DNA from: DASSBR01 sp035688265
GTDB taxonomy: Bacteria; Pseudomonadota; Gammaproteobacteria; Natronospirales; DASSBR01
Direction: 5' to 3'
Length of the DNA: 64,000 bases
Assembly (NCBI GenBank): GCA_035688265.1
Contig: DASSNE010000052.1
Location: forward strand, 36,846 to 100,845
This document shows positions 9,157-20,338 of this stretch, in pieces; within the stretch, counting starts at the first letter, position 1; each line of letters begins with the position of its first letter. The position numbers and the translations under genes are program-made. The notes beneath the pieces are model-generated. The model saw only the letters and a list, made by a program, of their open reading frames with translations. It was not told the DNA's origin and searched no databases.

Positions 9157-9180
9157 ACAAGTACAAATACAAGTACAAGT
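9157..9180. repeat. Hexamer tandem repeat
   Basis: Four adjacent copies of TACAAG, the second ending in A (TACAAA), follow the 538-residue gene. Short tandem repeats like this can expand and contract by slippage. No promoter spacing role is evident. Confidence 0.7.
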
Positions 9181-9206
9181 GCGCTAGGCGCGCCCAAGGG
9201 CGTAAG

Positions 9207-9227
9207 GGGGACGGTTCACTTTTTTTG
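9207..9227. other. Possible dispersed-repeat motif (GACGGTTCAC plus T run)
   Basis: A run of five G, then ACGGTTCAC, then seven T. Motifs close to this are, to my knowledge, common in intergenic repeats near IS200-like/REP-associated transposase genes. No transposase is present here. It sits at the right edge of the accessory block and may mark an old boundary. Confidence 0.3.
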
Positions 9228-9313
9228 ACCTCAAGGTTTTCTCCGCGGCCTTCGGTTGCTCTGGCGACAGGTGAGGCCGACCGATGCTATTTAGAATATC
9301 AGGAGACGCAAGG

Positions 9314-9892
9314 ATGCCTATGAAACGCCAATTGCTTTTTGTCCAGGGAGGCGGCGCGGGCGCCCACGACGAATGGGATGACAAGCTCGTCGAAAGCCTC
9401 AGGCGCGAGCTTGGGCCGGATTACGGGATCCGCTATCCGCAAATGCCGAACGAGGATGATCCGAGCTACGCCGGGTGGAAGCCAACGCTCGAGAAGGAAC
9501 TCGCTACCTTGGACGATCGTGCGATTCTTGTGGGCCACTCGGTTGGCGGGACAATACTCGTCAACACTCTCGCTGAGCAGCCGACCACGCGCGCATTCGG
9601 CACCCTCCTCCTGATTGCCGCGCCTTTTGTCGGTGACGGCGGCTGGTCGAGCGATGAGCTGAAGTTTCCGCCCGATCTCGGCGCGAGGCTTCCTCACGGC
9701 CTCCCCGTTCATATCTTTCACGGGCTGGAGGATGAGACGGCACCGCCTTCGCATGCTGAACTCTATGCGCGTGCGGTTCCGCAAGCTCGTATTCATCGCT
9801 TGCCGGGCCGCGACCACCAACTCAATAACGATCTGAGCGAGGTCGCCGCTGTGATCAAGCTGCTCGATGGCGGCGAGGCGGCAGCCTTATGA
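9314..9892 (+). CDS. Alpha/beta hydrolase, RBBP9/YdeN-like
   Basis: A 192-residue small serine hydrolase. The start at ATG 9314 is chosen because AGGAG lies at 9301-9305, at good spacing. The nucleophile elbow is GHSVGG. The likely acid residue lies in HGLEDETAPP and the catalytic His in LPGRDHQLNND, giving a complete triad in the expected order. The size fits the RBBP9/YdeN family of compact hydrolases, whose natural substrates are mostly unknown. Its stop overlaps the ATG of the next gene (ATGA), so the two are probably translated together. Confidence 0.85.
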   Translation: MPMKRQLLFVQGGGAGAHDEWDDKLVESLRRELGPDYGIRYPQMPNEDDPSYAGWKPTLEKELATLDDRAILVGHSVGGTILVNTLAEQPTTRAFGTLLLIAAPFVGDGGWSSDELKFPPDLGARLPHGLPVHIFHGLEDETAPPSHAELYARAVPQARIHRLPGRDHQLNNDLSEVAAVIKLLDGGEAAAL

Positions 9893-10449
9893 ACTGTTTT
9901 GATGCACGGCTGGTTACAGTCGGTTCATGGACTCTCCTCAGGTTGCCCAGGAGTGCAAGCGAGGAGCTTCCATCACGAGGCATGACAATGGTTGAGGGAA
10001 CCATCGATGGTTTCCGATTTCATGCCGCGCTCGAACCGGACGGTAAGGGAAGCCACTGGTTCAGGGTCGATAAAATATTGCGTGAAGGGATCAACGCCGC
10101 CACAGGCGAGACGGTGAGTGTGGCAATCGAGCCGCTCGAAGACTGGCCTGAGCCCGAGGTACCGGAAGATTTGCAGAATGCGCTTGCGGACGATCCGCAG
10201 GCGCACGACTCGTGGAAGGCCACTACCACCAAAGCGCGCTGGGACTGGATCCGCTGGATTCGTTCAACCAGTAATCCAAAAACCCGGCAGATCAGGATAG
10301 ACAAGACGCGCTCCAAACTCAGGGCCGGAGAGCGACGGCCCTGCTGTTTCAATCGTAGCCTATGCACTGAACCGTCTGTATCGAAAGGCGGAGTGCTCCT
10401 TGAGGACTCAAAACCGGGGAAAAGCGATGTCGGAAACCAAATCGCATGA
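9889..10449 (+). CDS. DUF1905 / YdeI (OmdA)-like protein
   Basis: A 186-residue protein. The segment MVEGTIDGFRFHAALEPDGKGSHWFRV (split by family into the DUF1905 start) is followed by LPEDLQNALADDP-like residues and WIRWIRSTSNPKTRQIRI, typical of the YdeI/OmpD-associated (OmdA) module. E. coli YdeI has been linked to bacteriocin and antimicrobial-peptide tolerance. The first 30 residues (MNCFDARLVTVGSW) are not typical, and the ATG near MTMVEG could be the real start. The last 30 or so residues, after RRPCCFN, are also atypical. The 3' end overlaps the next gene's start by 23 bases. Confidence 0.65.
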   Translation: MNCFDARLVTVGSWTLLRLPRSASEELPSRGMTMVEGTIDGFRFHAALEPDGKGSHWFRVDKILREGINAATGETVSVAIEPLEDWPEPEVPEDLQNALADDPQAHDSWKATTTKARWDWIRWIRSTSNPKTRQIRIDKTRSKLRAGERRPCCFNRSLCTEPSVSKGGVLLEDSKPGKSDVGNQIA

Positions 10450-11218
10450 AACGCTGATCAACTATGACGACCGCGGTAAAGGTGAGCCGGCACTGCTTTT
10501 CATGCCCGGCTGGTGCGGTAGTCGGAACGTCTTTAATAATCTCCTCGCGAGAAGTGCCTCCCATCGGCGCGCGCTGGCCCTCGACTGGCGCGGGCATGGA
10601 AAATCCGAAGTGCCTACCGATGATTTCGGAGAAAGCGAACTGGTTGATGACGCAATCTCGGTGATCGAAGCAGCAGGAATAGAGCATGTGGTGCCGGTCG
10701 CAATGGCCCATTCCGGCTGGATCGCCATCGAACTGCGCCGCAAGTTAGGCCAGCGAGTGCCCAAACTCGTGTTGCTTGACTGGATAATCATGAAAGCCCC
10801 ACCGCCTTTCCTGGCTGCATTGCAGTCACTGCAGGACCCGGCGCGGTGGCATCAGGCGCGCGAACGACTCTTCTCCATGTGGCTGCAAGGATTGAACATT
10901 CCGGAGTTGACGCGCTACGTGCGCGAGGACATGGGTTCGTACCCTTACGAGATGTGGGCACGCGCCGGCCGGGAAATAAACGCAGCGTACGCCAATGCCG
11001 GGAGCCCCCTGCAAGCACTTGCCACCCTGGATCCCCCGGCGCCGGTGCTGCATCTGTATGCTCAGCCGGACGACCCGGCGTTTCTCGCCGCGCAACAGTC
11101 GTTCAGTGCGGAGCATCCGTGGTTTCAGGTGTGCAAGGTGCAAGCTCAAAGCCACTTCCCTTTGATCGAGGCACCGGACGAGATCGCCTCGACGATAGAG
11201 CGATTTGTTGCAGAGTAG
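10427..11218 (+). CDS. Hod-like alpha/beta-fold protein lacking the nucleophilic Ser
   Basis: A 263-residue protein from ATG 10427. Its second half resembles Hod (1H-3-hydroxy-4-oxoquinaldine 2,4-dioxygenase), a cofactor-free dioxygenase with an alpha/beta-hydrolase fold: LVLLDWIIM, DPARWHQARERLFSMWLQG, MWARAGREINAAYANAGSP and HPWFQVCKV follow Hod-like patterns. Asp118 and the His of SHFPLIE would form the Hod-type Asp-His dyad. At the elbow, PVAMAHSGW aligns without gaps to the usual PVxHSxGGW, putting Ala94 where the nucleophile Ser should be. It is therefore unlikely to be an ordinary esterase. Similarity is recalled, not computed, and the substrate is unknown. Confidence 0.7.
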   Translation: MSETKSHETLINYDDRGKGEPALLFMPGWCGSRNVFNNLLARSASHRRALALDWRGHGKSEVPTDDFGESELVDDAISVIEAAGIEHVVPVAMAHSGWIAIELRRKLGQRVPKLVLLDWIIMKAPPPFLAALQSLQDPARWHQARERLFSMWLQGLNIPELTRYVREDMGSYPYEMWARAGREINAAYANAGSPLQALATLDPPAPVLHLYAQPDDPAFLAAQQSFSAEHPWFQVCKVQAQSHFPLIEAPDEIASTIERFVAE

Positions 11219-11266
11219 ATATCTAGAGAGAAAGGGTGACAGTTAGAGCCCGCGCCGCCGGTGCTT

Positions 11267-11272
11267 TATAAT
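11267..11272 (+). promoter_or_regulatory. Candidate -10 box for acnA
   Basis: A perfect TATAAT lies 38 bases upstream of the acnA start codon. No clear -35 hexamer is found at 16-18 bases, so an activator or weak -35 contact would be needed. Confidence 0.4.
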
Positions 11273-11309
11273 AGGCGGCTCGCTCAACCCATCAACCGGA
11301 CAGGAATCC

Positions 11310-14042
<2,733 letters not shown>

Positions 14043-14049
14043 GACTCTT

Positions 14050-14141
14050 GTCATACCAGCGTAGGCTGGTATCCAGTCCAAATCAGATGCGGCCTATGGC
14101 CGCGCGCTGTCGGACTGGATGCCAGCCTTCGCTGGCGTGAC
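14050..14141. repeat. Inverted pair of palindromic repeats (possible acnA terminator)
   Basis: Two 30-base units face each other: 14050-14079 and, in opposite orientation, 14112-14141. Each contains its own hairpin: ATACCAGC/GCTGGTAT with loop GTAG (14053-14072), and ATGCCAGC/GCTGGCGT with loop CTTC (14119-14138). The unit resembles dispersed CCAGCGnAGGCTGG-type repeats of proteobacterial genomes. No T run follows, so factor-independent termination is possible but not demonstrated. Confidence 0.6.
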
Positions 14142-14182
14142 GGAAATCCTCCGTCCAGACCCGATTTGCTGCACTTCTTTGG

Positions 14183-14191
14183 TGCTATAAT
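14183..14191 (+). promoter_or_regulatory. Extended -10 promoter of the toxin-antitoxin pair
   Basis: TGCTATAAT is an extended -10 element (TGn plus a consensus hexamer) 33 bases before the antitoxin start. A partial -35 (TTGCTG) lies upstream at short spacing. The following sequence GAATTCAGTTCGAAT has imperfect dyad symmetry and could be the antitoxin operator. Confidence 0.5.
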
Positions 14192-14223
14192 GAGACCGAA
14201 TTCAGTTCGAATATGGCCAATTT

Positions 14224-14493
14224 ATGAGCGAACAAATCCTCAGCCTTAGTGAGTTCAAGGCCACAGCCAGCCGGCTGATCAACGAAATCCGCGAAGACCA
14301 CCGTCCGCTCGTTCTGACGCAGAACGGCGCAGCTGCTGCCGTAGTCACTGATGCAGAAACCTGGCAGCGCCAGCGTCGCAGCTTGCTGATGCTGAAACTG
14401 CTGGTTCAGGGCGAGCGCGACGTACAGGAAGGCCGTTTGCGCGACCAGGATGACGTGTTTGATACGCTGGAGCGGGAATTGGGGATTGAGTGA
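14224..14493 (+). CDS. Phd/YefM-family antitoxin
   Basis: An 89-residue protein beginning ILSLSEFKATASRLINEI and then RPLVLTQNGAAAAVVTDAETW, the DNA-binding Phd/YefM fold. The acidic C-terminus (RDQDDVFDTLERELG) should wrap the toxin. Antitoxins of this family neutralise the toxin and repress their own promoter together with it. The stop codon overlaps the toxin start region, as usual for these pairs. It lies between acnA and the cupin genes. Confidence 0.9.
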   Translation: MSEQILSLSEFKATASRLINEIREDHRPLVLTQNGAAAAVVTDAETWQRQRRSLLMLKLLVQGERDVQEGRLRDQDDVFDTLERELGIE

Positions 14494-14815
14494 AACCGGC
14501 TACCATGTGCAATGGACGCGCACGGCGGAAGATGATCTGACGGAAATTGTTCGCTACATTGCAGCTGACAGCCCCGAGAATGCGCGCGCCGTACTCGAGC
14601 GGCTGCGCACCGCTGCCAACAGCCTCGTTCATCACCCACTCCGGGGCCGAAGGCCGCCGGAACTTGCAGACTTGGGTCTCGCGCAGTATCGAGAAATGGT
14701 CCGCCGACCGTGGCGGATTGTGTATCGCGTTGAAGAGCGCCGAGTTTTGGTAATGGCGGTACTTGACGGGCGCCGCGAACTTGAAGATCAACTTCTCGAT
14801 CGGCTCGTACGATGA
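14486..14815 (+). CDS. ParE/RelE-family toxin
   Basis: A toxin of about 109 residues. VQWTRTAEDDLTEIVRYIAADSPENARAV is a typical ParE/RelE beginning, followed by HPLRGRRPPELADLGLAQYREMVRRPWRIVYRVEERRVLVMAVLDGRRE. I chose TTG 14486, which overlaps the antitoxin stop; GTG 14507 is a plausible alternative. The family either poisons gyrase (ParE) or cleaves mRNA on the ribosome (RelE). The Arg-rich end DGRRELEDQLL fits ParE-like members slightly better. It is convergent with the downstream cupin gene, with only 15 bases between them. Confidence 0.88.
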   Translation: MSETGYHVQWTRTAEDDLTEIVRYIAADSPENARAVLERLRTAANSLVHHPLRGRRPPELADLGLAQYREMVRRPWRIVYRVEERRVLVMAVLDGRRELEDQLLDRLVR

Positions 14816-14830
14816 AGCAGCTTCGGCCGC

Positions 14831-15241
14831 TCATACCGGTCGGTGCTGGGTTCCTTCGCCGGCGGTGATGAACAGCATTCGAGACGGCGTTTTTACCTTC
14901 GCCGTATGCCATGTTCCCGTCGGCACGATGGCGAACGCGCCGCCTTCCTTCAATTCGACGGTCGAGACACCGTCACCCTCTTCCAATAGAAACGTCACGT
15001 TCCCATCCAGCAGGCACACAATCTCATCCCCATGCGGATGCATTTCCCAATGATCCCAGTCCGATTTCATCGTGTGGCTGGTGACCAGAAATTCATTATG
15101 AAATGAACCCAGGTCGCCGGCAGCGATGGTCCGCCAAAAGGCTTCATCCACCTCCAATGGTTCCACCGACACGTCGCTGCGCAGGCGCAGATACGTGGAG
15201 GCGAGATTGTAGGGATTCGTTTCAGCTTTCATAAACGTCAT
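14831..15241 (-). CDS. Cupin-domain protein
   Basis: A small single-domain cupin. The metal site is visible as H-x-H-x2-E in EMHPHGDEIVCLLDG, with a later His in TGTWHTAK. It therefore keeps the full 3-His/1-Glu type ligand set. Such proteins may be small-molecule dioxygenases, isomerases or binding proteins. The start at 15241 (MTFMKAE) is uncertain; ATG 15232 has a better-placed GAG. It overlaps the preceding cupin by about 20 bases and is the last gene of the long minus-strand permease locus, so it may be co-expressed with it. Confidence 0.75.
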   Translation of the reverse strand: MTFMKAETNPYNLASTYLRLRSDVSVEPLEVDEAFWRTIAAGDLGSFHNEFLVTSHTMKSDWDHWEMHPHGDEIVCLLDGNVTFLLEEGDGVSTVELKEGGAFAIVPTGTWHTAKVKTPSRMLFITAGEGTQHRPV

Positions 15242-15557
15242 CTCGAAACCGCGGCGTACAGACGGCCAGGAAAACAAGGTCGCCCTCACCGAAGTTGGCG
15301 ATGCGCTGCGCGGCATTCGGCGGGATTACGACAACATCACCCGGCCGAACGTCGCGCGGCGCCTCGCCACCAATTTCGGCGCGCCCTCGTCCTTCCAGAA
15401 TCACATAGCGTTCAGCAGTATCACGCAGCCGGTGCCACCGCGTCGCGCTGCCCGGTTCTACGCGCGCCCGCGCAACCGAAACCGCATCGTCCTCCGGCCT
15501 GTTCAGCAGCTCGGCAATCCAGCAGCCTTCCGCCTCGAACCAGCGTTCCTCACTCAT
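15222..15557 (-). CDS. Cupin-domain protein with altered metal site
   Basis: A 111-residue cupin beginning MSEERWFEAEGCWIAELLN. Motif 1 is RWHRLRDTAERYVILEG. In motif 2 the position usually held by the last metal-binding His reads PPNAAQRI, with Gln instead, so metal binding may be weak or lost. The ATG overlaps the stop of the last permease by 8 bases (in CATGAGTGA), indicating translational coupling. A longer in-frame start at 15641 would lie inside the permease and is rejected. The function is unknown; the pairing with a second, intact cupin is notable. Confidence 0.75.
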   Translation of the reverse strand: MSEERWFEAEGCWIAELLNRPEDDAVSVARARVEPGSATRWHRLRDTAERYVILEGRGRAEIGGEAPRDVRPGDVVVIPPNAAQRIANFGEGDLVFLAVCTPRFRDDVYES

Positions 15558-17964
15558 GCTGCAGCGCTTCCACCGGATCGAGTCGCGCGGCACGGCGCGC
15601 CGGGACGTATGTCGCGATAGCTGCAATGCAAGCGAAGACAATCACCGAGCCCGCCAATGTGGGCGGATCAACCGGCGTCACGTCGTACAGAAAATGCTGC
15701 AACGCGCGCATTACCAGCACGGCAGCCGTCAGCCCCAACGCTGAACCTATCGCCACCAGCACCGCGCTTTTGCGCGCGAACAGCCCAACGATGTCCCAAT
15801 ACTGCGCGCCCAGGGCCTGCCGCATGCCTATTTCGGCAGTGCGTTGCGTCACCAGGTAAGCGAGAAGCGCGTAAATGCCGAGCACCGCCAGCGCCAAGGC
15901 GACGAACGCGAAGATCACCAGAAAGGCCGTGATCTGCGCGACCGGCAACAGGATCTTTTTAACCTTGCTGATCAACCCGAACGTTTCCGTCACCGTTACG
16001 GCCGGATCCAGACGCTTAAGCGCCTTCGCCACTGCGGCTTGATGCCCGACCGCCGCGTCTCGCGTCCGCACGACCATGTTCAGAATATAGTGCTGCCCGA
16101 ACGTATGGGATGGCGGATATCGCAGGTACACGCGCGGCACCAACGCATTGCGAACGCCATTATGGTGAACATCGCCGACCACACCGGCAACGGTATAAGT
16201 TGTCTTGCCGAGTTTGAGATGCCTTCCCGGCCGCCAGCCTTTGGGCCACAGCTTCGCAAATGAAGCGTTCACCAGCACGACCTTGTCATTGCCGGGTGGC
16301 AGATCGCTGAAATTGTCGCCTTGAAGCAATGGCACGCCCAGCGCATCGAAATATCCGTCGGCGACGACCTCCGCGTCGGCTTGCTGCTTGCGCGTGAAGC
16401 CCGGCGATTCAATACCGCTGTAGAACATGCGGCTGCCAGACAGCGGCGCCATGTTGGTGAAGCCGACCGCATCGACACCGGGCAACCGCTTCATTTGACT
16501 GCTGATGCGGTTCAGCACCGTGCGCGGCGGCGCGTCGCCGCTCGCAAATTGCAGTCTCGCTACAAGTACATGAGCGGCATTGAAACCGAGATCGGTCCGG
16601 TAGGCGTTGTTCAGGGTACGGATAAAGAGACCTGCCGATACCAGCAGGCCAAGTGACAGTGCCACCTGCACTACGACGAGCGCGTCACGTACGCCTGTGC
16701 CCGTGGCATTTAGCGCGCTATTGGTAACGCCCAACTGGGTGGAAAGGTCCATCCTCCTGACTGGCAGCATCGGGACAAGGCTGAACAAGAGGCCCGCGCC
16801 CAATGCAACCAATGCAGTAAACAAGCCGACCCGCCAATCGAGCGTCACGCTTAACTGCTCGAATACCGACACTCGGCGCACGTAACCGATACCGAACCAG
16901 CCGGCAAGCAAGCCGCCGCCGGCGCCGAGAATCGACAGTACCGCGGCCTCCACCAGAAGCTGACGCGCAATCGCGGTCGTCTTCGCGCCCAGCGCCATAC
17001 GCACGGCCACCTCGTGTACACGGCGAGCGCCCCTTGCCAGAAAGAGATTGACGATGTTGGCGCAGGCGATCAGCAGGATCGCGATCGCCACCCCCATCAG
17101 CGACAACGAAATCAACAGCACCCGGTGGCGATCCGCGCCCAGCAGCCCATACAGCGTATTGGCCGAATGAGCAACGGCCCTCATATGCTTGTTTGTCTTG
17201 GGGTATTTTTGCGCGAGACGGTCCGAGACGATATTCAACGCTTGCTGCGCGGCGGCGACATTGTGTCCCGGTTTGAGCCGAGCAAACGCCTGTTCGCAAT
17301 AGACCCCGCGCGCATCAAGCGGTCGACATCCACGCCCCATCGCCGCAAGCGTGCCCAACGTGATCCAGTAATATTGTTGGCCCTGCAGCGCTTCGAAAAT
17401 GCCATGGCCATCGACGACGCCGATAATTTCGAATCGATGTCCTCCCAGAGTCATCATCTTGTGAAGAACATCCGCGCTGCCGGCGAAATGAGAACGCCAG
17501 AAGCGCTTTGAAATGACCACGTCATAAACCGGCGTGCTCGGCATTTTCTCGTTCGACGGGAAAGTTCGCCCCAGCAGTGGACGGATCCCCATCACGCGAA
17601 AGAAGTCTCGCGTGACCGCCCCACCTTCCAGGCCGCGGCCAGAGCCGTCCTTGCTGGTCGTCAACATGATGCCTTTGTAGAGTGCCATGCCGGAAAATAC
17701 CGAAGCCGTGCCGTCCCGATAATCGACATAGTCCGCATACGACCATGGCAGCCAGTCAGGCATTCCGTTGTCCTGCTGGTTGGACATGTGCAGCTTCATC
17801 AAGCGACCCGGATTCTGCACCGGCACCGGCCGAAGCAGCAGCGCGCTCAGGATGCTGAAAGCGGACGTATTGACGCCGATCGCGAGCGCCATCGTGACAA
17901 TGATCGCCAGGCTGAACAGGCGGTGCTTATTCAGCAGCCGCAACGCGAATTTCAGGTCTCGCAC
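15550..17964 (-). CDS. MacB/FtsX-type permease 11 (ADOP-like, divergent)
   Basis: An 804-residue inner-membrane permease with two MacB-PCD/FtsX halves. It starts MRDLKFALRLLNKHRLFSLA and ends ATYVPARRAARLDPVEALQHE. It is the most divergent copy: the second FtsX loop reads TAEIGMRQALGAQYWDIVGLF rather than ECGVRLALGALPEDL, and the ending DPVEALQHE is closer to the classic acidobacterial ADOP family. It may represent the ancestral type or a separate import. The stop overlaps the next gene, a cupin. The upstream neighbour is the truncated permease 10, 13 bases away. Confidence 0.9.
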   Translation of the reverse strand: MRDLKFALRLLNKHRLFSLAIIVTMALAIGVNTSAFSILSALLLRPVPVQNPGRLMKLHMSNQQDNGMPDWLPWSYADYVDYRDGTASVFSGMALYKGIMLTTSKDGSGRGLEGGAVTRDFFRVMGIRPLLGRTFPSNEKMPSTPVYDVVISKRFWRSHFAGSADVLHKMMTLGGHRFEIIGVVDGHGIFEALQGQQYYWITLGTLAAMGRGCRPLDARGVYCEQAFARLKPGHNVAAAQQALNIVSDRLAQKYPKTNKHMRAVAHSANTLYGLLGADRHRVLLISLSLMGVAIAILLIACANIVNLFLARGARRVHEVAVRMALGAKTTAIARQLLVEAAVLSILGAGGGLLAGWFGIGYVRRVSVFEQLSVTLDWRVGLFTALVALGAGLLFSLVPMLPVRRMDLSTQLGVTNSALNATGTGVRDALVVVQVALSLGLLVSAGLFIRTLNNAYRTDLGFNAAHVLVARLQFASGDAPPRTVLNRISSQMKRLPGVDAVGFTNMAPLSGSRMFYSGIESPGFTRKQQADAEVVADGYFDALGVPLLQGDNFSDLPPGNDKVVLVNASFAKLWPKGWRPGRHLKLGKTTYTVAGVVGDVHHNGVRNALVPRVYLRYPPSHTFGQHYILNMVVRTRDAAVGHQAAVAKALKRLDPAVTVTETFGLISKVKKILLPVAQITAFLVIFAFVALALAVLGIYALLAYLVTQRTAEIGMRQALGAQYWDIVGLFARKSAVLVAIGSALGLTAAVLVMRALQHFLYDVTPVDPPTLAGSVIVFACIAAIATYVPARRAARLDPVEALQHE

Positions 17965-17977
17965 GGTCCCCTCTCCT

Positions 17978-20029
17978 CTATTGCTCTGTCATCGCCACCG
18001 CCGGATCCAGCCTCGCCGCGCGGCGTGCCGGCAGGTAACAGGCGATCAGCGTCACACCGACCAATACCAGCGCCGTTCCCGCAAGCGTCAGCGGATCGAA
18101 CGGCGCAATGCCGAACAGCCGTGACGACAACACATAGCCGAACACTACCGCCAGCCCCAACCCGACGGCCAGGCCCGCGGCGAGCAGCTTCAGCCCGTCA
18201 CGGATAATCAGCCACAGCAAATCGCCAGGACGTGCGCCGAGCGCGAGGCGAACGCCGCATTCAGTTACCCGTTGCGTCACCGCGTAACTCAACACGCCGT
18301 ACACCCCCACCACCGCGAGTGCCAGCGCAATGCAACCAAATGCGAGCAGCAAGTCCATGGTCCGCTGCTGGTCGCGCAGTGATCTGTCCAGACGCTGACG
18401 CATAGTCTCGACGCCGAAAACAGCCACTGACGGATCCACGGCGGCGACGGCCGCGCGCACCGGCTTGACCAGTAACTCCGGCGCGATCGACGTGTGGATC
18501 ACGAGGCGCATCGCCGGTGTCGGCGCTTGCGCCGCGCTGGTGTAAATCGCGCCCTGCCCCGGCTCGGTCAAGCGACGCAGCCTCACGCCGGGGACCACGC
18601 CGATGATCGTGTACCACTGTTTTGCCCACTTGATCTGCTGGCCCACCGGATTGGCGGACTTGAAGTATTTGTTCGCCAGATTGCCGTCGATGATTGCGAC
18701 AGGGCGCGCGCCGGTTGTATCGCGGGCATCGAAGTCGCGCCCGCGCAGAATCGGCATGCCAAGCGCTTTGAAGTAATTGGCTCCTACCGCGTCAAGCCAG
18801 GCCTTTGGCTTGGTAGATGCCGGCGATGCCTGACGACCACGTATGCGGAAACCGGCACTCATTGAAACATTGCCCATTGGCGCCCAGCGCGCGATGCCGG
18901 CAGATTTAACGCCCGGCAACGCCCTTACGCCCTCCAATACATCGCCATAAAAGTTGTTCAGCGACTGCTTGTTGGCCTGGCCATTGCCGGTCGCCAACAG
19001 GCCGGCGATCAGGACGTGATTCTTGCGAAAGCCCGGATTCACCGCCTGCATATTCACAAAGCTGTGCAGCAGCAGACCGGAACCCGCCAGCAGCACGGTG
19101 GCGAGCGTCAGTTCGATAGCGACCAGTGAGTTGCGCACGCGCCTGGCGCCCACGCCGCTGCTCGCGCCGCGCCCGCCCGACTGCAATAGACTTTGCAGAT
19201 CGGTCTTCGCCAAATGCCGGATCGGCAGAATGCTGACGAGCGCAGTCGTGATGCCCGCCATCGCGAACGCGGCCAGACCGACGCGCCAATCGAAGGCCTT
19301 ATTGAATACGCCGCCGACGCCGCCCCACGCGAACCCGGCGTAGTAATGCAGCCCCAGCCAACCCAGCCCGACGCCGATGAGGCCGCCCGGCACAGCCAGC
19401 CACAGGCTTTCGATCAGCAGTTGGCGTGCCAGCACCGCGCGGCTCGCGCCGAGAGCGCTGCGCATGGCAATTTCATGACTGCGCCCGAGCACGCGGGACA
19501 GCAGCAGGTTTGCGACGTTCACACAGGTCATCAGCAGCACCAGCAGCACTGCGCCCTGCAACAGCAGGAGCGTGGAAGTTTGCCCCTGCAGCATCGCATC
19601 TCTATAGGGCTTGGCATGGATATAGAATCCGGCATTCGTCACGTCCTGCCAGTCGTCCGCGGATACGACTTGCCCAACCTTCGCGCGCACCGCGTCAAGC
19701 TGGGTCTGGAGCGCATTAGGGCTGACGCCCGGCTTCAGGCGGCCGATTAACCTCGGGCTCAATATGAACATGTGAGCGGGATTTACATCAGTCGGCGCGA
19801 TCGCCATCGGCATCCACATATCGATGGCGCGATTGGGAAAGATAAAGCCCTTCGGCATCACGCCGATAATGCGCACGGGCTTGCCGTTCAGCCGGATGGT
19901 CCGGCCGATCACATCAGGATTCGCGCCGAATTTGCTATGCCAAAGACCATTGCTGATGACGGCGACCCCGCCTTTCCCGGGCTCGCTCGCACCGGAGCCA
20001 AAAGTGCGGCCGAGTGCGGTGTATGTAAA
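17978..20029 (-). pseudogene. Permease 10, 5'-truncated at the vapBC junction
   Basis: The frame encodes a normal permease from ALGRTFGSG onward and ends LDPAVAMTEQ. By comparison with permease 9, where LGRTF begins near residue 132, the first 130 or so residues, including the first membrane helix, are missing. Homology stops close to 20020-20029, where vapBC promoter DNA begins, and no permease start is found on the other side of vapBC. Translation could only restart internally, for example at the GTG at 19912. The remainder keeps the middle and C-terminal FtsX segments and has no internal stop, so the loss may be recent. Transport function is doubtful. Confidence 0.8.
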
Positions 20030-20059
20030 TTGACTGCAATGCTGTCATTGCAGTAAAGT
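20030..20059 (+). promoter_or_regulatory. vapBC promoter with palindromic operator
   Basis: A -35 TTGACT (20030-20035) and a -10 TAAAGT (20054-20059) are 18 bases apart. The spacer holds a perfect inverted repeat: ACTGCAATG (20033-20041), four bases, then CATTGCAGT (20046-20054). A repressor bound here would block RNA polymerase, matching the self-repression known for VapBC complexes. Confidence 0.6.
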
Positions 20060-20086
20060 CTAGCCAGTTTTAACTGGAGTATCCCC

Positions 20087-20338
20087 ATGGCTGTCCTGAC
20101 TGTTCGCAATTTGCCCGATGAAGTGCGGGATCGCTTGCGCGAGCGGGCCGCGCGCGCCGGGCACAGCATGGAAGCCGAAGTGCGCGATATCCTCGTTCGC
20201 GCCTCGGTCGAACCAGAGCGGCGCAAATCTGCGGCTGTGTTGCGCGAGCGGATAAAGCAGTTTTACGGCCCAAACCTTCCTCGCAATGTCGTCGATGACT
20301 TCATAGCCGAGCGACGTCGTGAAGCGGAACGCGAGTGA
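20087..20338 (+). CDS. vapB: VapB/FitA-like antitoxin
   Basis: An 83-residue ribbon-helix-helix protein. LTVRNLPDEVRDRLRERAARAGHSMEAEVRDIL is the FitA/VapB DNA-binding domain. The Arg-rich C-terminus (RRREAERE) would bind the toxin. GGAG upstream of the ATG gives a good ribosome site. The stop overlaps the toxin start. It is transcribed against the surrounding permease genes. Confidence 0.9.
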   Translation: MAVLTVRNLPDEVRDRLRERAARAGHSMEAEVRDILVRASVEPERRKSAAVLRERIKQFYGPNLPRNVVDDFIAERRREAERE

